Of a stretch of DNA of 64,000 nucleotides, positions 13,578 to 25,900 are shown in pieces. The position numbers and the translations under genes were made by a program. The stretch comes from Denticeps clupeoides (Eukaryota > Chordata > Actinopteri > Clupeiformes > Denticipitidae): positions 10,270,373 through 10,334,372 of the forward strand of contig NC_041726.1 of NCBI RefSeq assembly GCF_900700375.1, given 5' to 3'. Position 1 is the first letter of the stretch. The number at the start of each line of letters is the position of its first letter. The notes below the pieces were generated by a model. It did no database searches. It was not told where the DNA came from and was given only the letters and a program-made list of their open reading frames with translations.

Positions 13578-16500
13578 CTACGCCCCGGGCGGCTGCAGCA
13601 GTGTCTGCAGGTGGCACAGCGAGGTCTCCAGGGTGAGAGCAAGCTTCTCGGCATTGGTCTCCTCGCAGCAGTTGAACGCTGTGACGGAGAAGTGGACGTG
13701 GTCAGGCTGGGGGTTGTAGCACACGGCGTAGCCGTCAGGGACCAGCGGGCCGAAGCACATCACGCTGTCTGTGTTGGAGGGCACCTGCAGGTGGACAAGA
13801 TCAGACTTCAGAGAAAATGGAAATATCCATTCTCAGATACAGACAGAAGATCAGAGCAGGTCTGAAAATAGATACGTCAAAAAGCCTTAAATCAATAATT
13901 GAAGAGGAAAGCCAGGCGTAGGGTAAGCCAATATTTATCATAGATATTTTAATCATGTCGCCATTAGACTGATAAATCGCACCAAAAAAAACAGTCACCA
14001 TACTGATGATGATGAAGGCTTAGCGGACGTACTTGTCCTGTTCGGAGTTTCCAGTGGGTGGCCAGGCCGTATGCTGTGTCCATGAAAATTCTGGGCACAC
14101 TGAGTCCCTCCTCGATGGCCTGCAACTTCAGGCCCAGGAGGTGGCGGTCAATGCCCTGACCCTGCAGAGCCTACAAACACAATCAGAGTCGTGGATATTG
14201 GCCAAATACGTGAGTGAAAGCACTTGGTCTGTGATTTTCATCATATGTACACTTCAACTGGGAGAGAACATCATACATAAAGTTTAAAAAGCCATTTAAC
14301 CAAGAAAAACATTCATATATGGTTAAAAACAGACATTCTGATATCAATCCGCTCATGGAGGGGGAATAAATAATCATTCCAGGAATGCATATGGTCACAT
14401 GACAAAGAGCACTGAAGCCCCACCCACCTGCTCAGTCAGTTCACTGTGTACCTCCACCGCCTCACGCAGCAGCTCCACCTTTGCCTCTTTCTGTCAAACA
14501 AAGGGGATAAAAATGATGAGGGTCAGCAGACAGACAGACAGACAGACAGACAGACACACACACACACACTTAAAAAAATATAAAAGTGGTCCTGTGGTAC
14601 CGAGACGGCAGGGTTATCAAACGCCAGAACAAACTTCAGGCTCTGGTTGGTGGGCGAGCGGATATAGTCGGTTCTGCCACCTCGGAACATTCTGAGCGAG
14701 GCGGTTTCACAGGAAGCGCACAGTTCGCCGTGGACCCTGCACAGATCATTATTATTGATTATTCCCAGTAGCTACGAGTGATAGAGAGAGCTGGAAAGAA
14801 ATCCAGGTCGTGTGACCTTTGACCTCACCTGTAGTAGGCAAGCTGTAGGGCCACTTGTATGAAGGAGTTTGGGCTGAAGTTGTGCTGCTTAGGGAACTCT
14901 TTACCAAAGCGCTGGAAATTGAAGCAGTTTATGTCCAGGTCGTTAATCAGGCTGTGGAAATAAAACCACAAAATGTATCTGGGAATGTGTTGTGTTTTAT
15001 ACTACTTATATTATTTTATATTAGTTCTTAATCTAATCTCTAATTATTTCTTAATCTAATCTTAAAAACACCAAATCTGAACCCAAAGTGGATTTGATTA
15101 GTTTTTCAAGGCCTGCACATTTGTTTTCATTTGTAGCTGAATTTGATATGCAGCATTTCTTCCTCTGGAATGTTCCTTTGTGCTGACGATTGTTCTGTCG
15201 TATCACCAGAACAGAGGTGCATTGGATAAGAACGTGCGCATATAAGCATTCACGCCGTATCACATGCAGTTAAACCAAACATTAGCAGTAGATACTGAGC
15301 ACCTGCGCAAACGCAACCAAGATCATCCACGATGATCAATTACTTACAACATAGGGGTTTCACAACATTTTGATAAATACGGAGTATACAGTAACAGCCA
15401 ATCACAGGACACAATCTAGGGCTGGGACGACGCGTCAACATCATCAATTGCGTTGGACCCAAAAAAGATGGCACCGCTGGTGAGTAGCAGCAACGCCGTT
15501 GACTGCAATTCAACTGTGCTCGTCCTTAAAAGATGTGGGGTTGGGGGATCCTTCCAGTATCACCAATGGGCGAGAAATTGATCCACTAGCACAAATAATT
15601 GTGTAGGACGCCCATGACGTGACTAAAGTGGCTCCAAAGCCCAGGCAACTGTAAAAACCTGGCCAATGTTTCTGGATACTGAGCTGAAGTTGAACGTGAT
15701 TAGTTGTCACAGGTGACACACCACACCACAGCAAAAATGTGTCCTCTGCTTTAAAGCATCACCCTTGGTTAGCAGTGGGCAGCCATGACAGGCACCCGGG
15801 GAGCCGTGTGTGGGGACGGTACGTTTGCTCAGTGGCATCTCAGTTGCACCTTGGCGGCCCACTTCCTTACCCGCTAGGCCCCACTACTGTTGATACACTA
15901 TGTAACATATGACTGGATATAATCACCTTGTTTAATTTTTCACAAAAAGTATTGGCAAAATATATATATTTTTTTTAACAAATCCTATTTTCATGATGCT
16001 GGTCACTTGTAGTAAAATCGTCTGCATCCTCAGTTGATCAGATCAGTCGATAAATCAAATCACATAAGGAATTCTGCAGGTTTAAAAAAGCCAAATTTAA
16101 GACTTTTTAAGACTTTTTTAACACCATCTTCATCAAATTCAAGACCTTTCATCAGGGTCATTAACTACATTTGTCCAAGGGCCAGAGTGTTTCTTGGAAT
16201 ACACTGTGAGGGCCAGATGCTCTTCTAAAATACAATATTAATTAAAAAGAAATATATTTTCGGTTTCATATTTCAGGGCTGCACGATTCAGTCAAAAATA
16301 ATATTGTGATTACTGAGATCAATATTGCAATATGTTATATGGTAAATGGCACATGCTTGCCTATCAATAAAAAAAAAAAAAAATAAAATCAATAATTACT
16401 AAATCTTTACATTACTGCAAATGTTATTTTCCCCAATACTGCAGCTTCATAAAAATAAACAATAAATAAATCAATAATTCATCCCCCCCACCAAAAAAAA

Positions 16501-19500
16501 AAAACAGGTACCACAGCAGCCTTTGATTACAGTACGGATGTATATTAGCACAAGCGTTATCAAAGCAACTGTGAATGGACACACACGTAGCTCACAGCAA
16601 ATATATTTCTGAGTTGCACCAGGTTCCGGAGACACATTGTTTCGTTTCACCATGTACATTCGTGTGTTAACGTGTATGTACATTAACACATTCAACGTCA
16701 AAATGGACGAGAGAGCAGCGCTGCTGTACGAGATGGGTGTGGCTTTTATGGAGATATATTTAATACATATTTTCACAACATGGTAAAAACTTTAACCAAT
16801 TTACAAGCAGTGAATCATGCAGAAAAGGTACAGTAAAATAGACGGGAAGTTTGTAATATGAGAATTTTAGAATATATTGTTACTTTAGACCATGTTCTTA
16901 TAATATAAATTGCATAATCTGCATGATCTGACATTGTAATTGCACAGCGCTGCACCATGAACCTGGAGGTGCGCAGCACGGATTACTGACAGATTGAAGG
17001 CTTGTTTCATTTGATTTAGAAAAATAAATAAATGTAGGAACATACAGGATATTCCTGATTCAGTAACATCCGTGTATTTTTAATAGAACAAGAACACATC
17101 CACCAGCGAGTGCAGAATTTGGCAGTCTAGCTCCATAGGCGGATCTCAAAAAATAAATAAAAAGTTTAAATATTACAAAACACATATTAGAAATTCATAA
17201 ATTATTTAGAGGTTACCAGTACATAAATGTTTTGGATCCTCATGTATTTTTAAGACCTTTAACTTATTTTTAATGATATTTTTCCAATTTAAAATCCAAT
17301 TTAAGACTTTTTAAGGATCCATGGAAACCCTGTCACATGATTATAACTTAAGCAATAAATGGTAACACTTAAAAATAAATAAAAGTTTTTAAAAAAATAA
17401 TCATTTGAATGACGTTTTCATGGGATGTTGGTTTTGTGGGGACAGATATGACACTGTTTATTCAATTAAAATCTATTCAACTCTCAGAGATACATCTATT
17501 TACAGAGTCTCTGAGCAGTAGGTCCACTTACATTCAGCATTAGACTCATTTAGAGTGGTGATGGTTGACTAAAGACTAAAGATCTACTCTCATCTAAGAA
17601 TGTGCAGATTTGCTGGTTCAAATCCGCTCCTTAGAACATTCTATGTATGCAAAATTGTCACAATAAAAACAGAAGCAGCAAACTCTGTGAAAACCAGCAT
17701 TTGTGTCATTCTCAAAACCTTTGGCCACAATTAAAGACACTACAGCTTTCAGCTCCTCAAGAAGATTTCCGTACCGCGAGTGGGTGGGGTGTAGGATGCC
17801 CATGACGTGACAAATGTTTAAGCAGCTCCAAAACCCGGCCAATGCTTCAGGCTACTGTTGGTTCCCTGTGTCTGTATATAGTCACCTTCCTAAAAATATT
17901 TGCAAAAAGTTTGGGCAAAAATGCAATAAAACACTCTCTGTCTTCATGTTTTTTTCATTCAGATATGTAACTTAGAATGTATAAATTGCTCTATTAGTCA
18001 ATTAATTTAGAAATAATTGAGAATAGAGTTGGAACAAAAATCACTAGATTAATGACTCAAGAAAAAAACAAACAAACACTAGATTCATAGTTGAAATAAA
18101 ATTGTTTTATTTAACTAGTACTGGATTCTAATACTTTCCATGAAAGCGGCGCACCACCTGAAGGCAACACTTACATGTCCAGGTTCTGTTTGGCCATTTC
18201 AATATCCCACTTGATCTCGGGGTCGATGTAGAAGTAGAGTTTCTTTGGCATCGGCAGAGGAACGAGCGGTGCTCGGACCCGGTCCGGCTTCTTACTGAAA
18301 CACACACACAGGAACAGAAGAGTCATGATAATGTAGAAGCGCTACACTCCACTATCGAGTGACGTTACCAGAACGTCCAGTACCAGAACTCCAGCAGGTG
18401 GTGCAGCAGGGTGGCTATGGGTGGGCCCTCGGCCGTCGCCTGCTCGTACAGGAGACCCCAGGACCCGTCCTCCCCCACCACGAACTGGCAGACAGAAAGT
18501 GAAAATGAACACTCACACAAACCTACGCATTACATCTACGATTGAGGGAGGGGCAAGCAAGACTGATTGGCTAGCGCCTTCACCTTCAGAAATTTAAATA
18601 TAAAGAATTTGATTGGCAGGCGCTTGAAAAATTCAACTTCCTGAAAGAAGCGACGAGAAGTGATGGACCCACAATTCATTTGTGAGGCGCAAAATTTCAC
18701 ACCTGTCACTGTAATCATTTTAAACCAATTTAGTCTTAATTATTAATTTTAGCCAATTATTATCCAGCAGCAAGTCATGTGGTTCCACTCACCTGCAGAG
18801 TTTTATCAAACCAGCGGTTCCCGCTGTTAGAGTAAGTCCCGCCCCCGTGCAGGATCTGAGCTGCCATTCGACTGGAGTATCTGTCAGTCAGCAAAGAGCC
18901 AATGAGGGCAGAGAAGAGAAGATACACACAGGAAGAAAAGCACAAGCACAAAGACGTACTTGTCATCTGAAATCCTCATGACAGGGGAGTCCAGGCACAG
19001 TGTGAACAGGCCCTTCTCAATCAGCCGCACCGACTCCTTATTGATCTTGTCTGGGGGAGAAGATCAGGACCTGGAATTAAGGCTCCTGGGCAGTAGTGTT
19101 TAATGACTAAACATCTTCCTCAATGAACCTTTGTGACATGACTACAGCGAAACAGAACGAGACGTAAATGTCGGTCATGTGACAATAACTATAACAATAT
19201 ATATAATAATATTGTTGACAAATAATACCAAGACTAAATAGTGTTTACAAGACTAAAAGCTAAACTAAAATGTACTGTATATTCACTAGGTTAAATAGAA
19301 TTGACTTAATAAAAACTACAATTTTCATTGATTAGAGTAAAATGTCACCAGTTCTCATTGACGACAACTAGACTAAAATAGTCTTGGAAAATTCTGATTA
19401 AAATCAGACTTTTATTTGCCTGAAACTTCACTAGACTAAAACAGGCCCTCAGAAACATCTATACTGGACAGAAACACCTTATTAAAGAAGAGTTTACAAT

Positions 19501-21857
19501 ATATACGGTTCTCTTGAAAGAACCAGATCATTTCTCAATAAACATGATTCTCAAAAAACAATTCATAAAGGGAAAAAAAGGCAAACCAAAAAATGTTAAG
19601 ATGAGGGGACTGAAGAGGGACATGTCCAAAGTTGCCCCCAAATCAAACATGTCCCTTTGTCCTCCCAACTATTTTCCGAATCAGTTTGAACCAAGCTGTT
19701 CCCGAACAGAACCAGAGGAGAGCCGGTACCTCGCAGCAGCCGGTTGTACGCCTGGCCCCATGTGTGGCGGTGCTCGCTTGTCAGGATGCCCATGGGCTCC
19801 TTGTCCGTCTTCCATGACTGTGAGCGAATCCGCAGCAGCTGTCCGTGGATCTGGCTCTCCGTCAGAGGCGTTCCGTCACTGTTGTACACGTCCAGCTGAA
19901 AGAACTGAAGCAGAAGAATTGGAACGGAGTGCCCACCCCCCTGAAACCCGCAAGTCCGGGCCAGGCTTCCTGCTCACTTGGTAGTTGCGGACCACGGTGA
20001 TGTGGGTGGGGCCGCGGCGTGAGCGCCCGTAGTGAGCCACGTAGTCATGCTTGGGGCCCGGGATCCGGCAGGAGGAGAAGAGCCGAGGGAACAGCTCCGC
20101 ACAAAGCAGCTGTCCACGGATGTTCTCCACCGGTAGGCGCCCACTAGTGATTCCGGAATTTAAGGAGAACAGTATATTAATTCTGCATGAAAATGCTGGT
20201 TTTTAGAAGCTGCCAGGAAACTTACCGCTCCACTCGGTATTTGAAGTCCAGTACTCCAGCAATCAGCTTAGATGCAAACCTGAATTAAAAAAAAAAAAAC
20301 AACCCATTTAATAATTCATTAGGCCACAGGGATTACAAATCATTACAGTGTGTGTGTACAGAACATGCACAAGATAAAGATGAAGATCCTGTTCGGCTGG
20401 CTCCTGTCTCTTCCACACCTGGCACCCCAAACAGCAGAGGGCAGCATAAAGACTCGTCTACTACCGAACGCGTTGGAACTACTCATCATTCCAGAATTTG
20501 AAATATTCCCACTGACGTGAATATGAGATTTGTGTGCGTGTAAAATAAACAAAGTGAGCTGTGTGTGCGCAGGCCAGTCACACGCCGAGCCACGCCTGGT
20601 CTGAAACTCACACCAGCTGCCCCCTCCAGTCGCTGTAGTCCCGGCGCGGGAGCGAGATGGCTGGGTTCGAGTGCACGGCCAGCGGCAGGCGGCTCTCCAG
20701 ATATGCCCACCGAACCCACCAGTCTGTGATCTGGACACAGTTGGGAGGAAAAAAAAAGCTGTTCCCTTAACAGGACCGGAGTTTTGTTTACAGGGGATCT
20801 GACAGGGAAAGACCAATAAATACGAAATAAGAGCAACAGCATCACTAGTCTGGCCAGACAGTTCATTTCCACACCCAGTAGGGAGATGGGTGGGGGCCGG
20901 GTGGGTAGACAGGTGGGGGGCCGAGTCAGTAGAAAAGTAGAAAGGTAGGGGTCAGGTGGGTAGAAAAGTAGAAAGGTAGGGGCTGGGTGGGTAGAAAAGT
21001 AGAAAGGTAGGGGCTGGGTGGGTAGACAGGTGGGGGGCCGAGTCAGTAGAAAATTAGAAAGGTAGGGGTCGGGTGGGTAGAAAAGTAGAAAGGTAGGGGC
21101 TGGGTGGGTAGAAAAGTAGAAAGGTAGGGGCCGGGTGGGTAGAAAAGTAGAAAGGTAGGGGTCGGGTGGGAAGAAAAGTAGAAAGGTAGGGGCCGGGTGG
21201 GTAGAAAAGTAGAAAGGTAGGGGTCGGTGGGAAGAAAAGTAGAAAGGTAGGGGCTGGGTGGGTAGATGGGTGGGGGGCCGGGTGGGTAGAAAAGTAGAAA
21301 GGTAGGGGTCGGGTGGGAAGAAAATTAGAAAGGTAGGGGTCGGGTGGGAAGAAAAGTAGAAAGGTAGGGGCTGGGTGGGTAGAAAATTAGAAAGGTAGGG
21401 GTCGGGTGGGTAGAAAAGTAGAAAGGTAGGGGCTGGGTGGGTAACCGGTGGGGTACGGGTGGGTAGAAGGGTGAGAAGACTGGTCGGTGGCCAGGTGAAG
21501 TTACGTACCCAGTTGTGGGAGTGTCTGGCCCTCTTCTCCAGCTCCTGCTGCAGCTTCTCCCCCAGGCCGCCACCCTGCCCGAACTTCTGCACCATCTTCC
21601 GCGTGTGGTCCAGCTCGTCCTGCGGCAGCAGCGGCTCCAGGGCGCGCAGGTACCTGCCCAGCGTCTGGGTCAACGGTGGTACCGGCTGGGGCGGCGCGGA
21701 GGAGTGGGGACGGGCGGGTCCGAGGACGGCCTGCGGGTCAGAGCAAATACAATTTCATTATTACTCCCACGAACGAGCGGCGAGTAAAACAACAACAGCA
21801 ATAACTTCTTCTTCTTACCCGACACACGAAAGATGGCCGCAATTTCCTCGTTATCAT
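13578..21857 (-). CDS. Carnitine O-acetyltransferase-like protein with altered active site
   Basis: The family (CRAT/CROT/CPT) moves acyl groups between CoA and carnitine in mitochondria and peroxisomes. Fifteen exons on the minus strand read: 21819-21857, 21509-21730, 20612-20730, 20226-20279, 19978-20143, 19730-19904, 18960-19050, 18793-18880, 18384-18484, 18175-18294, 14829-14951, 14601-14736, 14428-14490, 14033-14170, 13578-13784. They give 613 residues, against 626 in human CRAT, with likeness along the whole length (RARHSHNW, GVLDFK, SSCRIPGPK, PTHITVVRNYQFF, HGGGTYSNSGNRWFDKTLQ, PLVPLPMPKKL, DRHLLGLKLQAIEE). The Arg-rich, acid-free start MITRKLRPSFVCR looks like a mitochondrial presequence, and the C-terminal PPGA is not a peroxisomal signal. 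The catalytic His (YEHAAAEGPP) is Gln333 (YEQATAEGPP). The STS motif is Arg542-Thr543-Gly544. The carnitine-contacting Tyr is Cys442. CoA-side lysines in FGKEFPK remain. It is probably a pseudoenzyme. Confidence 0.93.
14528..14570. repeat. (CAGA)n(CA)n microsatellite
   Basis: About seven CAGA units run into a (CA)n tract, in the intron just upstream (minus strand) of exon 13 of the carnitine acetyltransferase-like gene. Confidence 0.95.
14952..18174. other. Large AT-rich intron with repeats (carnitine acetyltransferase-like gene, intron 10)
   Basis: This 3.2-kb intron holds a minus-strand SINE-A copy at about 15735-15895, seen as reversed CACCCTTGGTTAGCAGTGGGC and the head near 15870. A segment at about 15595-15970 partly recurs at 17785-17930, with GATGCCCATGACGTGAC and TAGTCACCTT as shared landmarks. 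Two hAT-like end fragments with TTTAAGACTTTTTAAG lie near 16090 and 17300. I see no exon or RNA gene in it. Confidence 0.6.
20878..21475. repeat. Minisatellite, about 30-base unit, about 20 copies
   Basis: Units of the type GTAGGGGCTGGGTGGGTAGA plus AAAGTAGAAAG alternate CTGGG, TCGGG and CCGGG variants. The G-rich strand is the plus strand, so the transcript of the carnitine acetyltransferase-like gene (minus) carries the C-rich version. It fills most of intron 2 and starts about 35 bases inside the donor of exon 2 (21509). A long open frame through it is an artefact of the repeat. Confidence 0.95.
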
Positions 21858-22921
21858 CGTCAAAAAGTCAGAAGTTCTCAGCAGACATCAGTTCCGTTCT
21901 CCAGTTCCAGTTCTCTCTTCTAAACTCTCCTTGTTCTTCCGCAGCGAGTTTAAATTGGCTTTGTGGACATGGCACAAGCAGCGTAGGGCGGGCTGCTGAT
22001 GCTGCGTGATTTTCCGCACGGAGGAGGAAACTCGCGGGGAAAAGGGGCAACACGGCGATCAACACGTGTCAGAAGTTTCCTTCACTGGCTGAAGTAAAGC
22101 CTTGATTAAACGCGCACGTAGAAAATTCTGCTGGTGGCGCCGTGTGCTGTCAAGCGGTCATAAAGGCAACTCCATGCTACCGTAGATCTACAAAACACGT
22201 TTAGTTCCACACTCCCCGGTGAGTCTCGTTTAATCACTCAGGGACGCAGTAATCCTGAAAAATAATACAAGATGTTGTCCATTAGGGTTCATCGCTTTAC
22301 TTTATTACGGTAATTCCGTTTGATCTGTGATTCACGCTCCACCCGCCGGGTGTCAGTGTGGGACAAAAGGAGACACTATACACAGACGACAACTTTTTAT
22401 TTACATTCGTCATTTGAAGCCAGCTTCTTCAACCACAATATAAAACAAATATATATATTTATGTCAATATACAAAGTATTTATAAGGTAGGAAAGGGAGC
22501 TGAAATTCTTCACACTTCAGTATTTCAGAAACACCTGCTAATGTGTCTCGTTACATTCACTTATTTGATTTATTTCTACATTTGAACATGACTATTCAAC
22601 GGACACAACTATCTTATACTTAAAAATGAGCTGGAAGATAATCACGACAATGATAAATACTTTTGCACATGTACCATGGCAGTGAATGAGGTGAGGAAAA
22701 ACTGGAGCATTTCCACACCCCAAAAAGATCTCACAAGTGAAATGCTCCATTTTTTCCCCTCATAAAATCAAGACTTACTACATTATTTCAAAGCAAATTT
22801 TCCACACACAGTTGAAATGTGAATCAAACGTGAATCATGGACACAGTTATGGAGCTACACGTGGCTATGTTTCGACTGAAAGCCTAAATCCTGCTGACTT
22901 GACTGGTGAGCTGGTGGACAT

Positions 22922-25900
22922 CTAGTGTCGACACGACTCATCTGTAAAAAAAAAAGAACACAGTTTAATATAAATCCTCCCCATCACTGCTCGCCCCATC
23001 ACAGTTTGCACTATAGTTACCTATAAAGGCTCATGTAGTACTGCTAGTTTACATTTACATTATGTAAACAGCATAATTACACATTCATATGTTATAGTTG
23101 TCATTGTAAAAAGGACTGATGCAGTGACGAGTGAAAAGTGGATATGAAATGTGCATGTTGCACTGACCCACTCTCAGGACACGGGCCGCTTTAGCCCCCA
23201 CATTCCCGGCACCGGACACGAACCGTCCTTTCTCTTCCTCCTCCTCCTCCTCATCCTCCTCGTCCTCCTGCCCCTGTGCCCTCTCCTCCCCCCCGCTCTC
23301 GGCTCCCAGGAGAGGGGAACAGGGGAGGAAGGCCAGCAGCGAGCTCTCGGACGGGTACTCACACACCCGCTCCAGCCGAGTCTCGTCGAAACACACCTTC
23401 ACCTGGAAACGACACTCATGATCAAATGGGCTGGAACAAAAACAGGCCTGTCTAAACGGACACAGGAACACAGTAATACCCTGGCCCAGGGGTGGCTGGG
23501 CGAATCAAGCCGAGGCACACAGGGCTAATCCCCCTGACCGCAGCGATTAACTGAGGGCAGCGCAGCGGGGGACCACAGAAACTGAGGGAAGAAGAAGCAG
23601 GGGACGAGGAACAGAAGTGTCCCCTTCCCCCCACAGATCACTGATCCAGCAGGACGGGCAACGTCAGAGCTAGTGGAGCTCCGAGATGTGAGCGACAGGT
23701 GGCCACCAGAACATCCCCAGCCACATAAAGCAGAATTCTAATGTGAGACGGTAATCCTCCAGGTTCCCTCTTTAAATGTAATTAGTTTCCTGGGTGTCAG
23801 GAAGGTCAAAGTGGTATGGCTACTATAGATCTGTGATCGTGATTATAAGATTCGGTTAGAAAAAAGTAAAGGTCCTAATTGAGGTTAAGATAGAACAAAA
23901 CTACCCGTTGAATGGAGCATGTTGCAGTGGCTTAAGTTCCCTGATCAGAGGAAGTTTGCTGAGCTGCATGAGGAAGTGGCTGCACCAGTGTCAGCAAGTC
24001 ACTCGAGAGCCTGCTGAGGAAGAAAATCTTCTCTCTCTCATTTTGCCTTTTTTGTCGAAGGTCCAGATGGACACCTCGAGAGACACTCAGCCCACTACCT
24101 GCCGCCTAATGTTCTAATAAAGGGGAGCCGTTGTTTATGCATTTCTGAATGAACTGAAACTGAATTGAATCTTAACCTTCTAGTTGAAAGTTCTAGTTTT
24201 GCTACTTGGAACGTACTATTCTAAACCACAAATGCCACGCCTCTCCCAGTAACTTAAGTTCTATCCAGTTTTTGGCAGAACTACTTTAGTCCATATTTGG
24301 ACTGTCAGCACACCTCAACACAGTTCTGGCTTTTACCAGACGCCACTGTCCTTTTTTTCTGGAAATCCACTAAGTGGCTCAGGGACAAAATGTCCTTTTT
24401 AAAGCTAGAGAAGGTGAGCAGTAAATCTCACTGTCTTATATATCCGTTGTCATATCTAACATGCACCTTAGATTCCATGTGTTACACTGTGCTGTCGTCA
24501 CGTCCTGTTTCTCATTGCTGGCCTATTTGTACGCACTGAAACAACATCTCCACTCGTTTGTCGCCGACGGTGCAGCAACATGTGATACTTCTGTAATGAG
24601 GATGGTGGTGGTGATGGGGGGGTGGAGGGCGGGGCGGGTGCGTTACTTGTGGCTTCCTGTCTGTCTGGCAGACGCCGCGACTGGTTCTTCATCTCTGAAT
24701 AATCTCTGTGCCAAGCCTAGAATCTCTGCTTGCATGAGTACAGCTTCTGCCTCAAAACATCACTGGTTAGGTTAGTTAGTTATTGGTTAGTTAACCCCGC
24801 AAGCAGAGCTAATTTACCCGTGAATTACTATAAGAAAGCGATCGGAAATGCGAGTAGGACTCGTCTGGTAAAAGCTCCAGAAAACTGGGCCACGCGCTGT
24901 TCTCCCGACTCACCCCTCTGTGTGCTGCACCCCTGTTTTTGAGCAGGCAGGACTTCTCCAGTCTCTGGTAGCCGCCGATCACCTCGATCTCCTCCGCCGT
25001 GGGGTACCGCTTCTTGCCCCCCTCGCCCGGTGCCGCGCCGGCGGGCGCCTGGACCCTGGCGGGCGCCTGGACCCTGGCGGGCCCCGAGGCCGGCGCTGAT
25101 GCTCCTGCCGCTTTCTTCGGGGTGATCGTGATGGTGGTGCCCCTCTTGCCGGCCGCTGATGAAGCGCTCCTGATAGAAAACAGCGGCGGGGACGGGGACG
25201 GGGAGTGGGAGGGTGGAGGGGAGGATGGGGAGGGTGCCGGAGCAGGGGGAACCCCGCGGTCAAGATGTTTTTTGGGGCCCGGTGGTAACAGGCCGCTTCT
25301 GGGGCTGACGGTGAATGACTTCGCCTGGTTCTGCTTGGGCTGGGATTTGGGGAAGCGCAGCTGGGACGGAGGGCCTCTTGGACCCGCTGGTGTAGTCTGC
25401 TCCTTCACCTGGACCCCTCTGGCCTGGGGGTGGTGACCCCTCGCACCTTCCTTTTCTCTTTGGAGGTCAGGCTTCTGCGTTGAGTGCTCCGCCTCTCTGT
25501 CGGCGTGCGGCGGCCACGGGACTTCCTGGTCTCCGAGCTGCAGCTGCTCCACCTGCCGCTGCACAAATGCCTCCTCAGCCCGCGAGACCTTCTCGCTCAG
25601 GGGTTCGGCGGGCCACGGACGCTCCTGGGTTTCACCCTGCGTTCCCGTCGTGCTGGTCTCCTTGGAGGCCACCTGGTGGAAAGGTTGCACCCTGTCACCG
25701 ATGCAGACGGCAGTCCTCGAGCCCACTGTCTTCAGGTTGTAGATCCGACTCATGGCAGCCAGAGAGAGAGGGAGTGGTGGGGAAGACGAGGGAGAGCTGG
25801 CGGGTGAAGGAGATCTTGAGGACGGAGCGAGGTACGCTTCCTCCGCCAACTTGTCCCCCTCCTTGTCTTCTCCTCCACCTCCTGGACTCCTGTCGGTCAG

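Noticed and set aside
16085-17332. A complete hAT transposon between two TTTAAGACTTTTTAAG blocks
   Set aside because: Both blocks have the same orientation, so they are not the inverted ends of one element. I keep them only as hAT-like fragments.
18366-18383. Later donor for exon 9 of the carnitine acetyltransferase-like gene, adding WYWTF
   Set aside because: The earlier GTACTG donor gives LEFCKKPDRV, which aligns with CRAT without a gap. The later GTAACG donor would insert extra residues. It could still be an alternative site.
20486-21673. A 395-residue minus-strand open frame rich in PTFLLFYPPDPYL repeats
   Set aside because: It is translation through the intron 2 minisatellite, flanked by two real exons of the carnitine acetyltransferase-like gene that it reads through. 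Splice sites and family likeness explain the region.
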